A DNA stretch of 39,401 nucleotides, from the NCBI GenBank assembly GCA_015065215.1, contig SVQT01000016.1, positions 1 to 39,401 on the forward strand. The letters are read 5' to 3'. Below, in pieces: positions 20,797 to 28,524 of this stretch (position 1 is its first letter; every line of letters begins with the position of its first letter). Both the position numbers and the translations under genes were made by a program. The DNA comes from Oscillospiraceae bacterium. Lineage in GTDB: Bacteria > Bacillota > Clostridia > Oscillospirales > CAG-272. The notes below the pieces were generated by a model. The model worked only from the letters and a program-made list of their open reading frames with translations, was not told the origin of the DNA and ran no database searches.

Positions 20797-22317
20797 ATGA
20801 AAAAACTGTACGCGATGCTCCCCGAGGAGCTTGGCACCATCAATCCCGATATTTACGGGCATTTTTCCGAGCATATCGGCGGCGTGTTCTACGACGGCCT
20901 GTGGGTCGGTGAAGACTCTGATGTCCCCAACATCAAGGGCTTTCGTAAGGATGCCATTGAAAAGCTGCGCGCCATCAACATTCCGGTGCTCCGTTGGCCG
21001 GGCGGTTGCTTTGCCGAGGTCTACAACTGGCGCGACGGCATCGGCCCCCGCGATCAGCGCCCCGTGCGCCACAACTGGTGGGATTATGAGGACGGCCGCT
21101 TGGAGAGCAATCAGGTGGGTACGCACGAATTCATTGACCTGTGCCGTCTGATCGGCGCCGAGCCTTATTTTGCCGCCAATATCACCTCGATGACCCCGAT
21201 GGACATTCGCGACTGGATGGATTACTGCAACTCTCCCCGCGGTACCACGACTCTCGCGCTGGAGCGTGAAAAGAACGGCTCGCCCGAGCCCTTCAACGTC
21301 AAGTACTGGGGCGTTGGCAACGAGACCTGGGGTGGCGGCGGTGAGATGACCCCCGAGGTCTACGCGCACGAGTACCGCAAGTACGCCGCCGTGCTCTATA
21401 ACCTGACCCGCTTTATGGGCGGTGAGCTGTTCGTATCCGGTGCCAACGGTATGGACGGCGATGATTGGACCAAGCGTTGCCTTGGTGAGCTGCGCAAGGT
21501 ACATTACAGTAAGATGGCGGGCTATACTCTCCACTACTACTGCGGCGGCATGGAGTGCCGTGGCTTTAACAGCGATGAGTGGTACGAGCAAATGCGCCGT
21601 GCCGACAAGATGCAGCAGGTCATTGACAAGGCCTGGGGCTTTATCGTGGGCTACGGCATGCAGGCAGAGGCGAAGCTCGTTATCGACGAGTGGGGCGCCT
21701 GGCACAGACGCGGCAGGCCCTCGCAGGGCGGTAGCGGCCCCTCGAACGGTATGAATCTGTACGAGCAGCAGTGTACCATGCGTGACGCGCTGGTTGTGGG
21801 CTGGAACCTGAATATGTTCAATAACAACTGCGATAAGATCCGTATGACCAACGTGGCACAGCTGATGAATAACATCCAGAGCCTGTTCCTGGCCGGTGGC
21901 GAGCATTGCATTACCACCCCCGCCTATCATGTGTTTGATATGTTCAAGGGGCACATGGGTGGCACCGCGATCCGCACCGCCATTGACAATCCCTCCATTA
22001 CCTACAAGTCCCCCAAGGACGGCCAGAACAAGGAGGTCAAGCAGTTCACCACCTCTGCCAGCGTCAAGGACGGCGTGATGACCCTGACGTTGACCAACGC
22101 AAGCCTGAAAAAGGACGAGACCATCAGCCTGGAGATCGTTGGTGGCAAGGCCGCGGGTGATGCTAAGGTAACGGTGCTCCACGCCGAGAACCCCGACACG
22201 GTCAATACCTTTGAAGAGCCTGACAAGGTTGTGCCCGCCGCGGCTGTGGAAATGCCCCTGCGCTACATCAAGGTGCCCCGTGCCAGCGTGGTGACCGTTG
22301 AGGTGAAACTGGCATAA
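20797..22317 (+). CDS. GH51 alpha-L-arabinofuranosidase
   Basis: The 506-residue length is normal for intracellular GH51. The acid/base is Glu176 in GVGNETWG and the nucleophile Glu298 in VIDEWGAW. VLRWPGGCFAEVYNWRDGIG is the family signature near 64-83, and HYYCGG lies between the two catalytic Glu. The C-terminal beta-sandwich is complete. It removes arabinose from arabinoxylan or arabinan oligosaccharides in the cytosol. AAAGGAG precedes the ATG, 42 bp after the stop of the GH36-like gene, with no promoter between them. It is the last gene of the operon, before a strong terminator. Confidence 0.95.
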   Translation: MKKLYAMLPEELGTINPDIYGHFSEHIGGVFYDGLWVGEDSDVPNIKGFRKDAIEKLRAINIPVLRWPGGCFAEVYNWRDGIGPRDQRPVRHNWWDYEDGRLESNQVGTHEFIDLCRLIGAEPYFAANITSMTPMDIRDWMDYCNSPRGTTTLALEREKNGSPEPFNVKYWGVGNETWGGGGEMTPEVYAHEYRKYAAVLYNLTRFMGGELFVSGANGMDGDDWTKRCLGELRKVHYSKMAGYTLHYYCGGMECRGFNSDEWYEQMRRADKMQQVIDKAWGFIVGYGMQAEAKLVIDEWGAWHRRGRPSQGGSGPSNGMNLYEQQCTMRDALVVGWNLNMFNNNCDKIRMTNVAQLMNNIQSLFLAGGEHCITTPAYHVFDMFKGHMGGTAIRTAIDNPSITYKSPKDGQNKEVKQFTTSASVKDGVMTLTLTNASLKKDETISLEIVGGKAAGDAKVTVLHAENPDTVNTFEEPDKVVPAAAVEMPLRYIKVPRASVVTVEVKLA

Positions 22318-22354
22318 CGGTATCGAAAAACGCATGTTTTTTGCCACAAAAAAG

Positions 22355-22387
22355 CCGACAGCCATGCATGGCTGTCGGTCTTTTTTT
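22355..22387. terminator. Terminator of the glycyl radical operon
   Basis: The 12-bp arm CCGACAGCCATG is followed directly by its complement, with A's before and a T run after. It is shared with the convergent XRE gene. Confidence 0.9.
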
Positions 22388-22583
22388 AATCTTTCCGTTC
22401 GAAAATGTAGTCCAATGTTACACCGTAGTGGTCTGCCAGCTTCAGCAAATGCTCCAAGGGGATGTTTTGATAACCCCGCTCATATCGGGAGTATACTGTT
22501 TGCTTGATGCCCAGCAGATTGGCAATATCTGTTTGTGTCAGGTCGTGATCCTCGCGTAGATCTCGTAATCTCCTTAAATACAT
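22386..22583 (-). CDS. Small XRE-family regulator (minus strand)
   Basis: The product has 65 residues and is almost only a helix-turn-helix of the Cro/C1 type: LRDLREDHDLTQTDIANLLG then VYSRYERGYQNIPLEHLLKL. The ATG at 22583 has GGAG eight bases upstream; an earlier in-frame ATG would need translation of the operator region. It faces a second, 71-residue HTH gene across a shared promoter region with two matching palindromic sites. Probably it represses that promoter and its own. Confidence 0.9.
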   Translation of the reverse strand: MYLRRLRDLREDHDLTQTDIANLLGIKQTVYSRYERGYQNIPLEHLLKLADHYGVTLDYIFERKD

Positions 22584-22596
22584 CTTTTTTTCTCCG

Positions 22597-22614
22597 TAGT
22601 ACATAGTGGTACTA
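22597..22614. promoter_or_regulatory. Candidate operator, copy 1
   Basis: TAGTACATAGTGGTACTA has half sites TAGTAC and GTACTA, six bases apart. It lies directly before the -35 box of the plus-strand XRE promoter and 14 bp upstream of the minus-strand XRE start. Confidence 0.7.
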
Positions 22615-22643
22615 TTGACAATACCATAAAAATGTGATAAAAT
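22615..22643 (+). promoter_or_regulatory. Promoter of the plus-strand XRE gene
   Basis: TTGACA (22615-22620) and TAAAAT (22638-22643) have a 17-bp spacer. The -10 box sits within a perfect inverted repeat ATGTGAT-AAA-ATCACAT (22632-22648). Confidence 0.82.
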
Positions 22644-22650
22644 CACATAT

Positions 22651-22668
22651 TAGTACCAAAGAGTGCTA
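22651..22668. promoter_or_regulatory. Candidate operator, copy 2
   Basis: TAGTACCAAAGAGTGCTA has the same half sites and spacing as copy 1 with one mismatch. It covers the expected transcription start of the plus-strand gene. The distance between the two sites (54 bp centre to centre) is about five helical turns. Confidence 0.7.
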
Positions 22669-22687
22669 AAAGGAGGTGGAAAAGCTT

Positions 22688-22903
22688 ATGGACGAGGAAA
22701 TCCGCTTGTTTTGCCGAAATGTTAAGTTGTTGCGTGAACGGTATGATTTAACATTAGCAGAGATGGCAGAGAGGTTGGGCGTTTCTGAAAAAGAGGTGAT
22801 GATGCTTGAACAAGGTGTGATACCCGAGGAAACGACCGTTGAAATCGTTATGCGGATCGATAAATGCTTCGGTATTTCTCCCAAGGCACAATTCGAGCCT
22901 TGA
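22688..22903 (+). CDS. Small XRE-family regulator (plus strand)
   Basis: The product has 71 residues, with the HTH spanning most of it (FCRNVKLLRERYDLTLAEMA, then LGVSEKEVMMLEQG). GGAGGT ten bases upstream supports the ATG at 22688 over a GTG at 22676. It lacks any further domain, so effector sensing, if any, must come from a partner. With the opposing HTH gene it forms a divergent pair under one operator region, similar in layout to a phage-type switch. There are no integrase or phage genes nearby. Confidence 0.88.
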   Translation: MDEEIRLFCRNVKLLRERYDLTLAEMAERLGVSEKEVMMLEQGVIPEETTVEIVMRIDKCFGISPKAQFEP

Positions 22904-22920
22904 GGAGAAGATAGCGCATC

Positions 22921-22950
22921 AAAAGGCTCTGCGGGCACGCAGAGCCTTTT
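22921..22950. terminator. Terminator between the XRE gene and the MBL gene
   Basis: The stem AAAAGGCTCTGCG/CGCAGAGCCTTTT with a four-base loop lies between convergent genes. Confidence 0.85.
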
Positions 22951-22957
22951 GAATGTT

Positions 22958-23746
22958 TTAAAACTCCAGCTCCATACCGTCCTTTGCCACGATCATGCCA
23001 AGCTCGGTGAGCAGGCCGTAATCACCCTTTTTCAAAGCGTCGTAGGGCGGAACACCGATATGATCGGCGATCAGGGTCGCATCTCTGGGGAGTACGCCGT
23101 TTTCGCGCATGGCGGTGAGCAGCAAACGCAGCATGGGGATGGTGTTGTGCTCGGCGATGCGGAAGTTACCGGGCAGCTCGCCAACGGTGGCCTCTAAGAT
23201 CATCGCGGTGAAGACAATGCGCTTTCTGTAGAGGTACTGCCAGGTCTCACAGCGGAACCAACCACCGTCACAGCCGTAGAACAGTACCTGCTCGCTCTTT
23301 TCGAAAATGTAATGCACGGGCTGCTCGTCGGGGCCTGCCACGTGGTTGGCGGGGAGCGCGGTCACCTTCATGCCGGCGGCCTCAAAGATCTGCATATTCT
23401 TGACGGTGCAAAGATTGATCCTTGCAGCCTCCTCGTCAGTCAGGCGCAGATAAGGGACGGCGCTCTCGTGGCACCAGAAATTGATCTTTTGCGTTGCCGC
23501 GTCGGCATACTGCATCAGGGTCGCCTTGCAGTAGTGGTCGCCGTGGGTGTGGGACAGAAAAATGTCGGTCACGGCAGCGGTGTCAACGCCCAACTCAGTG
23601 GCGTAGTCAAAGGATTGGAGCGCCACATCCACCAGCACGGTGCCCTCCAGCAGCAGAGAGGAGCAGCGGCGCTGACCGGGCTTGATCTCAGCATTGGGGG
23701 TTTTGATGGCACCGGCGGCACCGGTTCCGAGAAATAAAAGCTTCAT
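22958..23746 (-). CDS. MBL-fold metal-dependent hydrolase, PhnP-like
   Basis: The product has 262 residues. It starts with MKLLFLGTGAAGAI, the standard opening of PhnP/RNase Z-like metallo-beta-lactamase proteins. SHTHGDHY carries the HxHxDH metal ligands (about 65-70). ANHVAGPDEQPVHYIF has the next His, and IADHIGVPPYD the C-terminal one. Relatives cut phosphodiesters or cyclic phosphates; the substrate here is not evident. AAGGAGG precedes the start. It is divergent from an SGNH hydrolase gene. Confidence 0.85.
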   Translation of the reverse strand: MKLLFLGTGAAGAIKTPNAEIKPGQRRCSSLLLEGTVLVDVALQSFDYATELGVDTAAVTDIFLSHTHGDHYCKATLMQYADAATQKINFWCHESAVPYLRLTDEEAARINLCTVKNMQIFEAAGMKVTALPANHVAGPDEQPVHYIFEKSEQVLFYGCDGGWFRCETWQYLYRKRIVFTAMILEATVGELPGNFRIAEHNTIPMLRLLLTAMRENGVLPRDATLIADHIGVPPYDALKKGDYGLLTELGMIVAKDGMELEF

Positions 23747-23776
23747 GTTTTCGCCTCCTTAATAGGTTCTACCTGC

Positions 23777-23805
23777 ATTATAGCATAACAAAAAATGAAA
23801 ATCAA
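23777..23805 (-). promoter_or_regulatory. Promoter of the MBL gene
   Basis: On the minus strand TTGATT (23805-23800) and TATAAT (23782-23777) have a 17-bp spacer. Confidence 0.8.
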
Positions 23806-23814
23806 TCATTATTC

Positions 23815-23843
23815 TTGCTTTTTAGGTAAAAGCATGCTACAAT
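23815..23843 (+). promoter_or_regulatory. Promoter of the SGNH hydrolase gene
   Basis: TTGCTT (23815-23820) and TACAAT (23838-23843) have a 17-bp spacer, the same box pair as the promoter at 214-242. Confidence 0.75.
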
Positions 23844-23870
23844 GATTTTATCAACCGAAAGGAGTTAAGC

Positions 23871-24674
23871 ATGGATATTCAACAATATATGAAGCTTGAG
23901 GGCGAGCGGCCTTTGGATAGCATTGCGCAAAACGGCGGATTTTGCGGTATCTTTCGCAAAATTGCCTGCATTGGAGACAGCCTTTCCTCAGGTGAGTTTC
24001 AATCCTATGAAAACGATACGCACGGTTATCACGATTTCTATGACTACTCTTGGGGGCAGTACATGGCAAGAGACACGGGATCTACCGTTTACAACTTTTC
24101 AAAGGGCGGCATGACTGCTAAGGAATACGATCGGTTTGCGCGCGATAAGGGCTTTTTTGATGATCAATATAAGAGCCAGGCTTACATCATTGCGCTGGGT
24201 GTAAACGACGTTTCCCGTGTACTGAAGGGGGAGCTGGAGTTTGGCGAATTGTCTGATGTGGATCTCACCGATTATGCCAAAAATCGTGGCACGTTTGTGG
24301 GCTATTATGCCAAAATCATTGCCAAATACCAAGCCATTCAGCCCAAAGCCAAGTTCTTTTTGGTCACTGCGCCCCGTGATGGCAGTGAGAGCGAGCGGCA
24401 GACCTATTATGACAAGCACGCCGAAGTTTTGCGCGGATTGGCGGAAATGTTCCCCAACTGCTATGTGATCGACCTGCGTCAATATGCCCCGGTGTATGAC
24501 GCGGAATTCAAAAGGAATTTCTTTCTCTCCGGCCATATGAACGCCGCCGGCTATCGCCTGACCGCCTTGATGATCGAGAGCTATATTGACTATTTGATCC
24601 GCCACAATCCGGAGGATTTTACTCAGGTCAGCTTCATCGGTACCCCCTACCACAACGCCAACGCCAAGTGGTAA
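23871..24674 (+). CDS. SGNH/GDSL-family hydrolase (esterase)
   Basis: The product has 267 residues. Block I is IACIGDSLSSGE (Ser37 nucleophile), block II the Gly in NFSKGGMTA, block III LGVNDVSR with the Asn, and block V GHMNAAGYR with the catalytic His. This is the complete SGNH set. There is no signal peptide. Family members remove acetyl groups from sugars or lipids; the substrate is open. It is a single-gene unit with its own promoter, AAGGAG and terminator. Confidence 0.9.
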   Translation: MDIQQYMKLEGERPLDSIAQNGGFCGIFRKIACIGDSLSSGEFQSYENDTHGYHDFYDYSWGQYMARDTGSTVYNFSKGGMTAKEYDRFARDKGFFDDQYKSQAYIIALGVNDVSRVLKGELEFGELSDVDLTDYAKNRGTFVGYYAKIIAKYQAIQPKAKFFLVTAPRDGSESERQTYYDKHAEVLRGLAEMFPNCYVIDLRQYAPVYDAEFKRNFFLSGHMNAAGYRLTALMIESYIDYLIRHNPEDFTQVSFIGTPYHNANAKW

Positions 24675-24696
24675 GACGGGAGCGGTTCAAACACCC

Positions 24697-24743
24697 AAAA
24701 AGAGGCTGTCCCAAACGCTTTGCGTTTGGGACAGCCTCTTTTT
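24697..24743. terminator. Terminator between the SGNH and MBL-GDPD genes
   Basis: The long stem (AAAAAGAGGCTGTCCCAAAC with its complement) has a tiny loop and T runs on both sides, between convergent genes. Confidence 0.93.
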
Positions 24744-24752
24744 GATAGCGCG

Positions 24753-26213
24753 TCAAAGGCTATTCTGATTTTTGTCCTTGATGTAGGCCAGCAGCTCGTC
24801 CGGGAAGTTGACGGTCATGCCGTCGGCACCGGCATCAAAGACAGCCTTCATATGATCGCGGTTCACCCCCCAGGCGCGGACGTTAAAGCCGGCGGCGTGC
24901 CATTCACGCACACGCTCGGCGGTTATCAGGTCGGCTGGCGGACAGAGCTCGTCGCCGCCGATGGCCGCCAATGCCGCAAGGGTATCGTCGGTTACCTCCT
25001 TGACCAGCCAGCCCACACGGAATTCGGGCGCAAGCTGCTTGAACGCCTTGATGTCATCGAAGCGGAAGGAGGTTACAAAGGTTTTTTTGCGCATGTCAAA
25101 GCGTCGCAGGAGTGCGGCTACATCCGCCCCGATCTCCTGTTGCTTGAGCTCGATGGCAAAGGAGATGTCGCGGTGGGCGAAATGCGTGAGAAAATCCTCA
25201 AAGGCCACAATCTTATCGGTGAGGCCGTTTTTGCTTACATGCAGTTCTTGTAGCTCCGCGAAGGTCATCTCCTCCACAGGGGTATCAAGCCCCTCGCCGC
25301 ACATCCTGGCGGGGGTGGCGTCGTGATGGAGGATCAGCACGCCATCCTTGGTGCGGCGCACATCGGTCTCAATGCCGTTCGCCCCCATAAAAATGCCGGT
25401 GTAAAAGGCAAGCATGGTGTTTTCAGGGGCATATTCACTGGCGCCCCGGTGAGCGTAAGTTACAAAGTGCTCGCGGTTTTCTGCCGCCAGATGCTTCCAC
25501 AGCTTTGGTTCCAATGTGTCCAGAAAGCGCAGCCAGATGCCGTTGCTTTCATCCACAAAAGGATTGACGGCAGGATTTTCTTTGAGTAATGCGGCATTTT
25601 CTCGGGTGTGATTTTGCCCCGCGTGGTTGCCCACAAACAGATCCACATGCTCCTTTTTCAGCTGTTCGATCGAGGTAAGAAAGTGTTTTCGCATCGAAAA
25701 AGGCACGTCGTATTTTTGCAGGTAGTGGCGCATGAGCTGAGGTGTCCCCGCGCCGCCGAACATGCCGCAGCGCAGTCGCTTACCCTTTTCCTCTACATAA
25801 AAGAAGAAGGAATAGGTGCCCTCGGTATGCCCGGGGGTATGCTTGCAAAGGACCTCGGTCTCCCCCAGCTTTACCGTCATGCCGTCGGTGTAGTAGACGT
25901 CGGGGGTAAAGCCCTTGATGTATTTGACGTCTTCTCTGGCAAGGTAGGTCTTGGCGCCGGTCAGTGCCACCAGCTTGGCGGTGGCGTCGGTGTGATCGTA
26001 ATGACCGTGGGAGTGCAGAATGATCTTGACCTCCCGGATGTCAAAGCCAAGCTCGGCTACCGCGTCTAAAATCGTTTCGTAATTATCCTCATAGCCGGTG
26101 TCGATCAGCATCAGGCCCGCGGTTGTGACAAGCAAATGGCAGGAGGCCTTTTGCGTTCCTACAAAGTAAAGGTTGCCCGCCATGCGAAAGGGCGCGATGT
26201 CTGATAGTGCCAT
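24753..26213 (-). CDS. Fusion of an MBL-fold hydrolase and a glycerophosphodiester phosphodiesterase
   Basis: The product has 486 residues. Residues 1-230 are a metallo-beta-lactamase domain: LHSHGHYDHT at 67-75 holds HxHxDH, His129 in HTPGHTEG and His197 in VGNHAGQ are further ligands. Residues about 250-486 are a GDPD TIM barrel: YAHRGASEYAPENT (His255, Arg256, Glu265), GIETDVRRTKDG (Glu282, Asp284) and the catalytic His297 in LHHD. Both sets of catalytic residues are complete. GDPD cuts glycerophosphodiesters to glycerol-3-phosphate and an alcohol; the MBL part is of unknown substrate. AAGGAG is before the ATG. The topoisomerase gene lies 118 bp upstream on the same strand. Confidence 0.9.
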   Translation of the reverse strand: MALSDIAPFRMAGNLYFVGTQKASCHLLVTTAGLMLIDTGYEDNYETILDAVAELGFDIREVKIILHSHGHYDHTDATAKLVALTGAKTYLAREDVKYIKGFTPDVYYTDGMTVKLGETEVLCKHTPGHTEGTYSFFFYVEEKGKRLRCGMFGGAGTPQLMRHYLQKYDVPFSMRKHFLTSIEQLKKEHVDLFVGNHAGQNHTRENAALLKENPAVNPFVDESNGIWLRFLDTLEPKLWKHLAAENREHFVTYAHRGASEYAPENTMLAFYTGIFMGANGIETDVRRTKDGVLILHHDATPARMCGEGLDTPVEEMTFAELQELHVSKNGLTDKIVAFEDFLTHFAHRDISFAIELKQQEIGADVAALLRRFDMRKKTFVTSFRFDDIKAFKQLAPEFRVGWLVKEVTDDTLAALAAIGGDELCPPADLITAERVREWHAAGFNVRAWGVNRDHMKAVFDAGADGMTVNFPDELLAYIKDKNQNSL

Positions 26214-26331
26214 TTTTGCTCTCCTTTTGTTGAAAAATGAAAAATAACGGTTTCGAAATTAAAATATTTTTTGCTAAAATTAGAAAATCGGCTCGGTTTT
26301 TTGGAAATGCGCTTTTCTTGGTACCGCGCCG

Positions 26332-28335
26332 TCAAATGTCCGCGTCTTTGATATACTGGCTGCCGTGCTCGGCGATAAAGACCTTGCGTTCGGCAAGATT
26401 GTCACCCATGAGCACGTCAAACATATATTCTGTACGCTCCACGTCGGCGGGCTCTACAGAAATCAAGCGTCTGGTGGCCGGGTTCATGGTGGTCTGCCAC
26501 ATCATCTCAGGCTCGTTTTCGCCAAGACCCTTTGAGCGTTGCAGGGTGTATTTCTTGCCTTCCAGCTTTTTCAGGATCTCCGCTTTCTCAAACTCGTCAT
26601 AAGCGAAAAAGGTTTCGTCCTTGGTGGTGATCTCAAACAGCGGCGATTCGGCGATGAAAACCTTTTTTTCTCTGAGCAGGGTGGGCAGCAGACGGTAAAA
26701 CAGGGTCAGGAGCAGGGTTCTGATCTGAAAGCCATCCTCGTCCGCGTCGGTACAAATGATGATTTTAGACCAACGGAGCTGGCTCAGATCAAATTGATTC
26801 ATGTCCGCCTTGACCTTGGTTTTGCCGTCTATTTCCACGCCGCACCCGATCACGCGAAGCAGATCGGTGATGATTTCGCTTTTGAAAATGCGCTCGTAGG
26901 AGGCCTTGACACAGTTCAGCGTCTTACCGCGAACCGGAATGATCGCCTGGAATTCGGCAGAGCGCCCCTGTTTACAGGAGGACAAAGCGGAATCGCCCTC
27001 CACGATATACAGCTCACGGACATCCGGGTCCTTTGAGCGGCAGCTGACAAATTTTTCCACACGGTTGGCAATGTCAATGCTGCCGGTCAGCTTCTTTTTG
27101 ATATTCAGGCGGGTGGTTTCCGCGTTTTCACGGCTGCGCTTGTTGATCAGTACCTGATTGCAGAAGGTCTCCGCCTCGGTGGGATGCTCGGTGAAATAGA
27201 TCTGCAGGTTTTCACGGATAAATTTGTTGAGCGCGTCGTAGATAAAGGTGTTGGTGATCGACTTTTTGGTTTGGTTCTCGTAAGAGGTCATGGTCGAAAA
27301 GCTGTTGATCACCAAAAGCAAGCAGTCGGCCACATCCTGAAAGGTGATTTTATCCTCCTTTTTGGTGTATTTGCCGGCGTTTTTCAGATAGCTGTCAACG
27401 GCAAATACAAAAGCGGATTTTACAGCCTTATCAGGGGAGCCGCCATGCTCCAGATAGCTGGAGTTGTGGTAGTATTCAAGGCGGGGCTCTGTGTTGGTGA
27501 CACAGAAGGAAACGTCCGCCTTTAGCTTATAGTCATCCTTGTCGGCACGGTCACGGCCAACGGTTTCCAGATGCCACAGCACAGGCTCGATGGCCTGGGT
27601 GCCCTTGGCACACTCTACCACATAGTCGGCGATGCCGTTTTGATAGATGAAGTTTTCCTCCGTGAAGCTGCCGTTTTCCTGCTCCAGGCGCAATATGAAA
27701 TTGATCCCCGGATTGACCACCGCCTGACGGTGCATGGTGGCGCGGAAATTCTCGTGGGGGATTTTAATATCGGTAAAGACCTCAATATCCGGTCTCCAAT
27801 GAATGACAGTGCCGGTGCGGCGCTCTTTTTTCTCTAAAGGGCGGCTCTCCAGCTCGGTTTTGGGCTCACCCTTGGCAAAGGAAATGGTATGAACCTGGTT
27901 GCCGTCATAGGAGGAAACGTGCATGAATTCAGAGGAGTATTGGGTAGCGCAGGCGCCAAGACCGTTGAGGCCCAGCGAATATTCATAGGCGCCGCCGCCC
28001 TTGTTGTTGTCATATTTGCCGCCGGCATAGAGCTCACAGTAAATGAGATCCCAGTTCCAACGCTTCTCCTTTTCGTTATATCCCAGCGGTACACCTCTGC
28101 CGCGGTCGTCAACCTGAATAGAGTAGTCACGGTAAGCGGTAACGGTGATCACATTACCGTGCCCCTCACGTGCCTCATCCACCGAGTTGGAAAGTATTTC
28201 AAAAAAGGAATGCTCACAGCCCTCCAGACCGTCCGAGCCGAAGATAACGCCCGGGCGCTTGCGCACACGGTCGGCACCCTTTAGCGCGGTGATGCTGGCG
28301 TTGCCGTATGATTTGGATGAATTTTTTGCAGCCAT
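26332..28335 (-). CDS. Divergent type IIA DNA topoisomerase B subunit (GyrB/ParE paralog)
   Basis: The product has 667 residues. The GHKL ATPase domain has EILSNSVDEA (N box), VDDRGRGVP (G1) and a lid SLGLNGLGACATQ in which the usual His of GGLHGVG is Asn. The transducer and TOPRIM domains follow: YIVEGDSALSSCKQGR, then CTDADEDGFQIR (usual TDADVDGSHI). QRSKGLGENEPEMMWQTTM matches the B-subunit C-terminus. The metal-binding residues appear intact, so it is probably active. No A subunit (parC/gyrA) is next to it: upstream is murD on the other strand and downstream the MBL-GDPD gene. It is clearly more divergent than a housekeeping GyrB. A true ParE whose partner is elsewhere is possible. Confidence 0.87.
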   Translation of the reverse strand: MAAKNSSKSYGNASITALKGADRVRKRPGVIFGSDGLEGCEHSFFEILSNSVDEAREGHGNVITVTAYRDYSIQVDDRGRGVPLGYNEKEKRWNWDLIYCELYAGGKYDNNKGGGAYEYSLGLNGLGACATQYSSEFMHVSSYDGNQVHTISFAKGEPKTELESRPLEKKERRTGTVIHWRPDIEVFTDIKIPHENFRATMHRQAVVNPGINFILRLEQENGSFTEENFIYQNGIADYVVECAKGTQAIEPVLWHLETVGRDRADKDDYKLKADVSFCVTNTEPRLEYYHNSSYLEHGGSPDKAVKSAFVFAVDSYLKNAGKYTKKEDKITFQDVADCLLLVINSFSTMTSYENQTKKSITNTFIYDALNKFIRENLQIYFTEHPTEAETFCNQVLINKRSRENAETTRLNIKKKLTGSIDIANRVEKFVSCRSKDPDVRELYIVEGDSALSSCKQGRSAEFQAIIPVRGKTLNCVKASYERIFKSEIITDLLRVIGCGVEIDGKTKVKADMNQFDLSQLRWSKIIICTDADEDGFQIRTLLLTLFYRLLPTLLREKKVFIAESPLFEITTKDETFFAYDEFEKAEILKKLEGKKYTLQRSKGLGENEPEMMWQTTMNPATRRLISVEPADVERTEYMFDVLMGDNLAERKVFIAEHGSQYIKDADI

Positions 28336-28379
28336 CCATAGGCCTCCTTATCGTCTATTTTGTGTCTTACTATCAGTTT

Positions 28380-28408
28380 ATTATACCATATCTTGTGGAT
28401 TTTGTAAA
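28380..28408 (-). promoter_or_regulatory. Promoter of the topoisomerase B gene
   Basis: On the minus strand TTTACA (28408-28403) and TATAAT (28385-28380) have a 17-bp spacer. Confidence 0.8.
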
Positions 28409-28457
28409 GTGGAGCGGTCATTTTTTTGAATAAAAAGCAAAAAAATTACGATAATGC

Positions 28458-28486
28458 TTGCACCAAAGGGAAAGAAGCGGTATAAT
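28458..28486 (+). promoter_or_regulatory. Promoter of the murD operon
   Basis: TTGCAC (28458-28463) and TATAAT (28481-28486) have a 17-bp spacer. The start point would be near 28,493, which rules out the in-frame ATG at 28,492 as a good start for murD. Confidence 0.8.
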
Positions 28487-28524
28487 ATAATATGGATAAT
28501 CTTGTGCCCAAACGAGGTGTCCGC

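Noticed and set aside
22386-22903. Toxin-antitoxin pair
   Set aside because: Both products are HTH proteins with no toxin domain, and they are divergent rather than in one operon.
28492-28524. Earlier ATG for murD
   Set aside because: It falls at the predicted transcription start of the promoter at 28,458-28,486, so no ribosome binding site could precede it.
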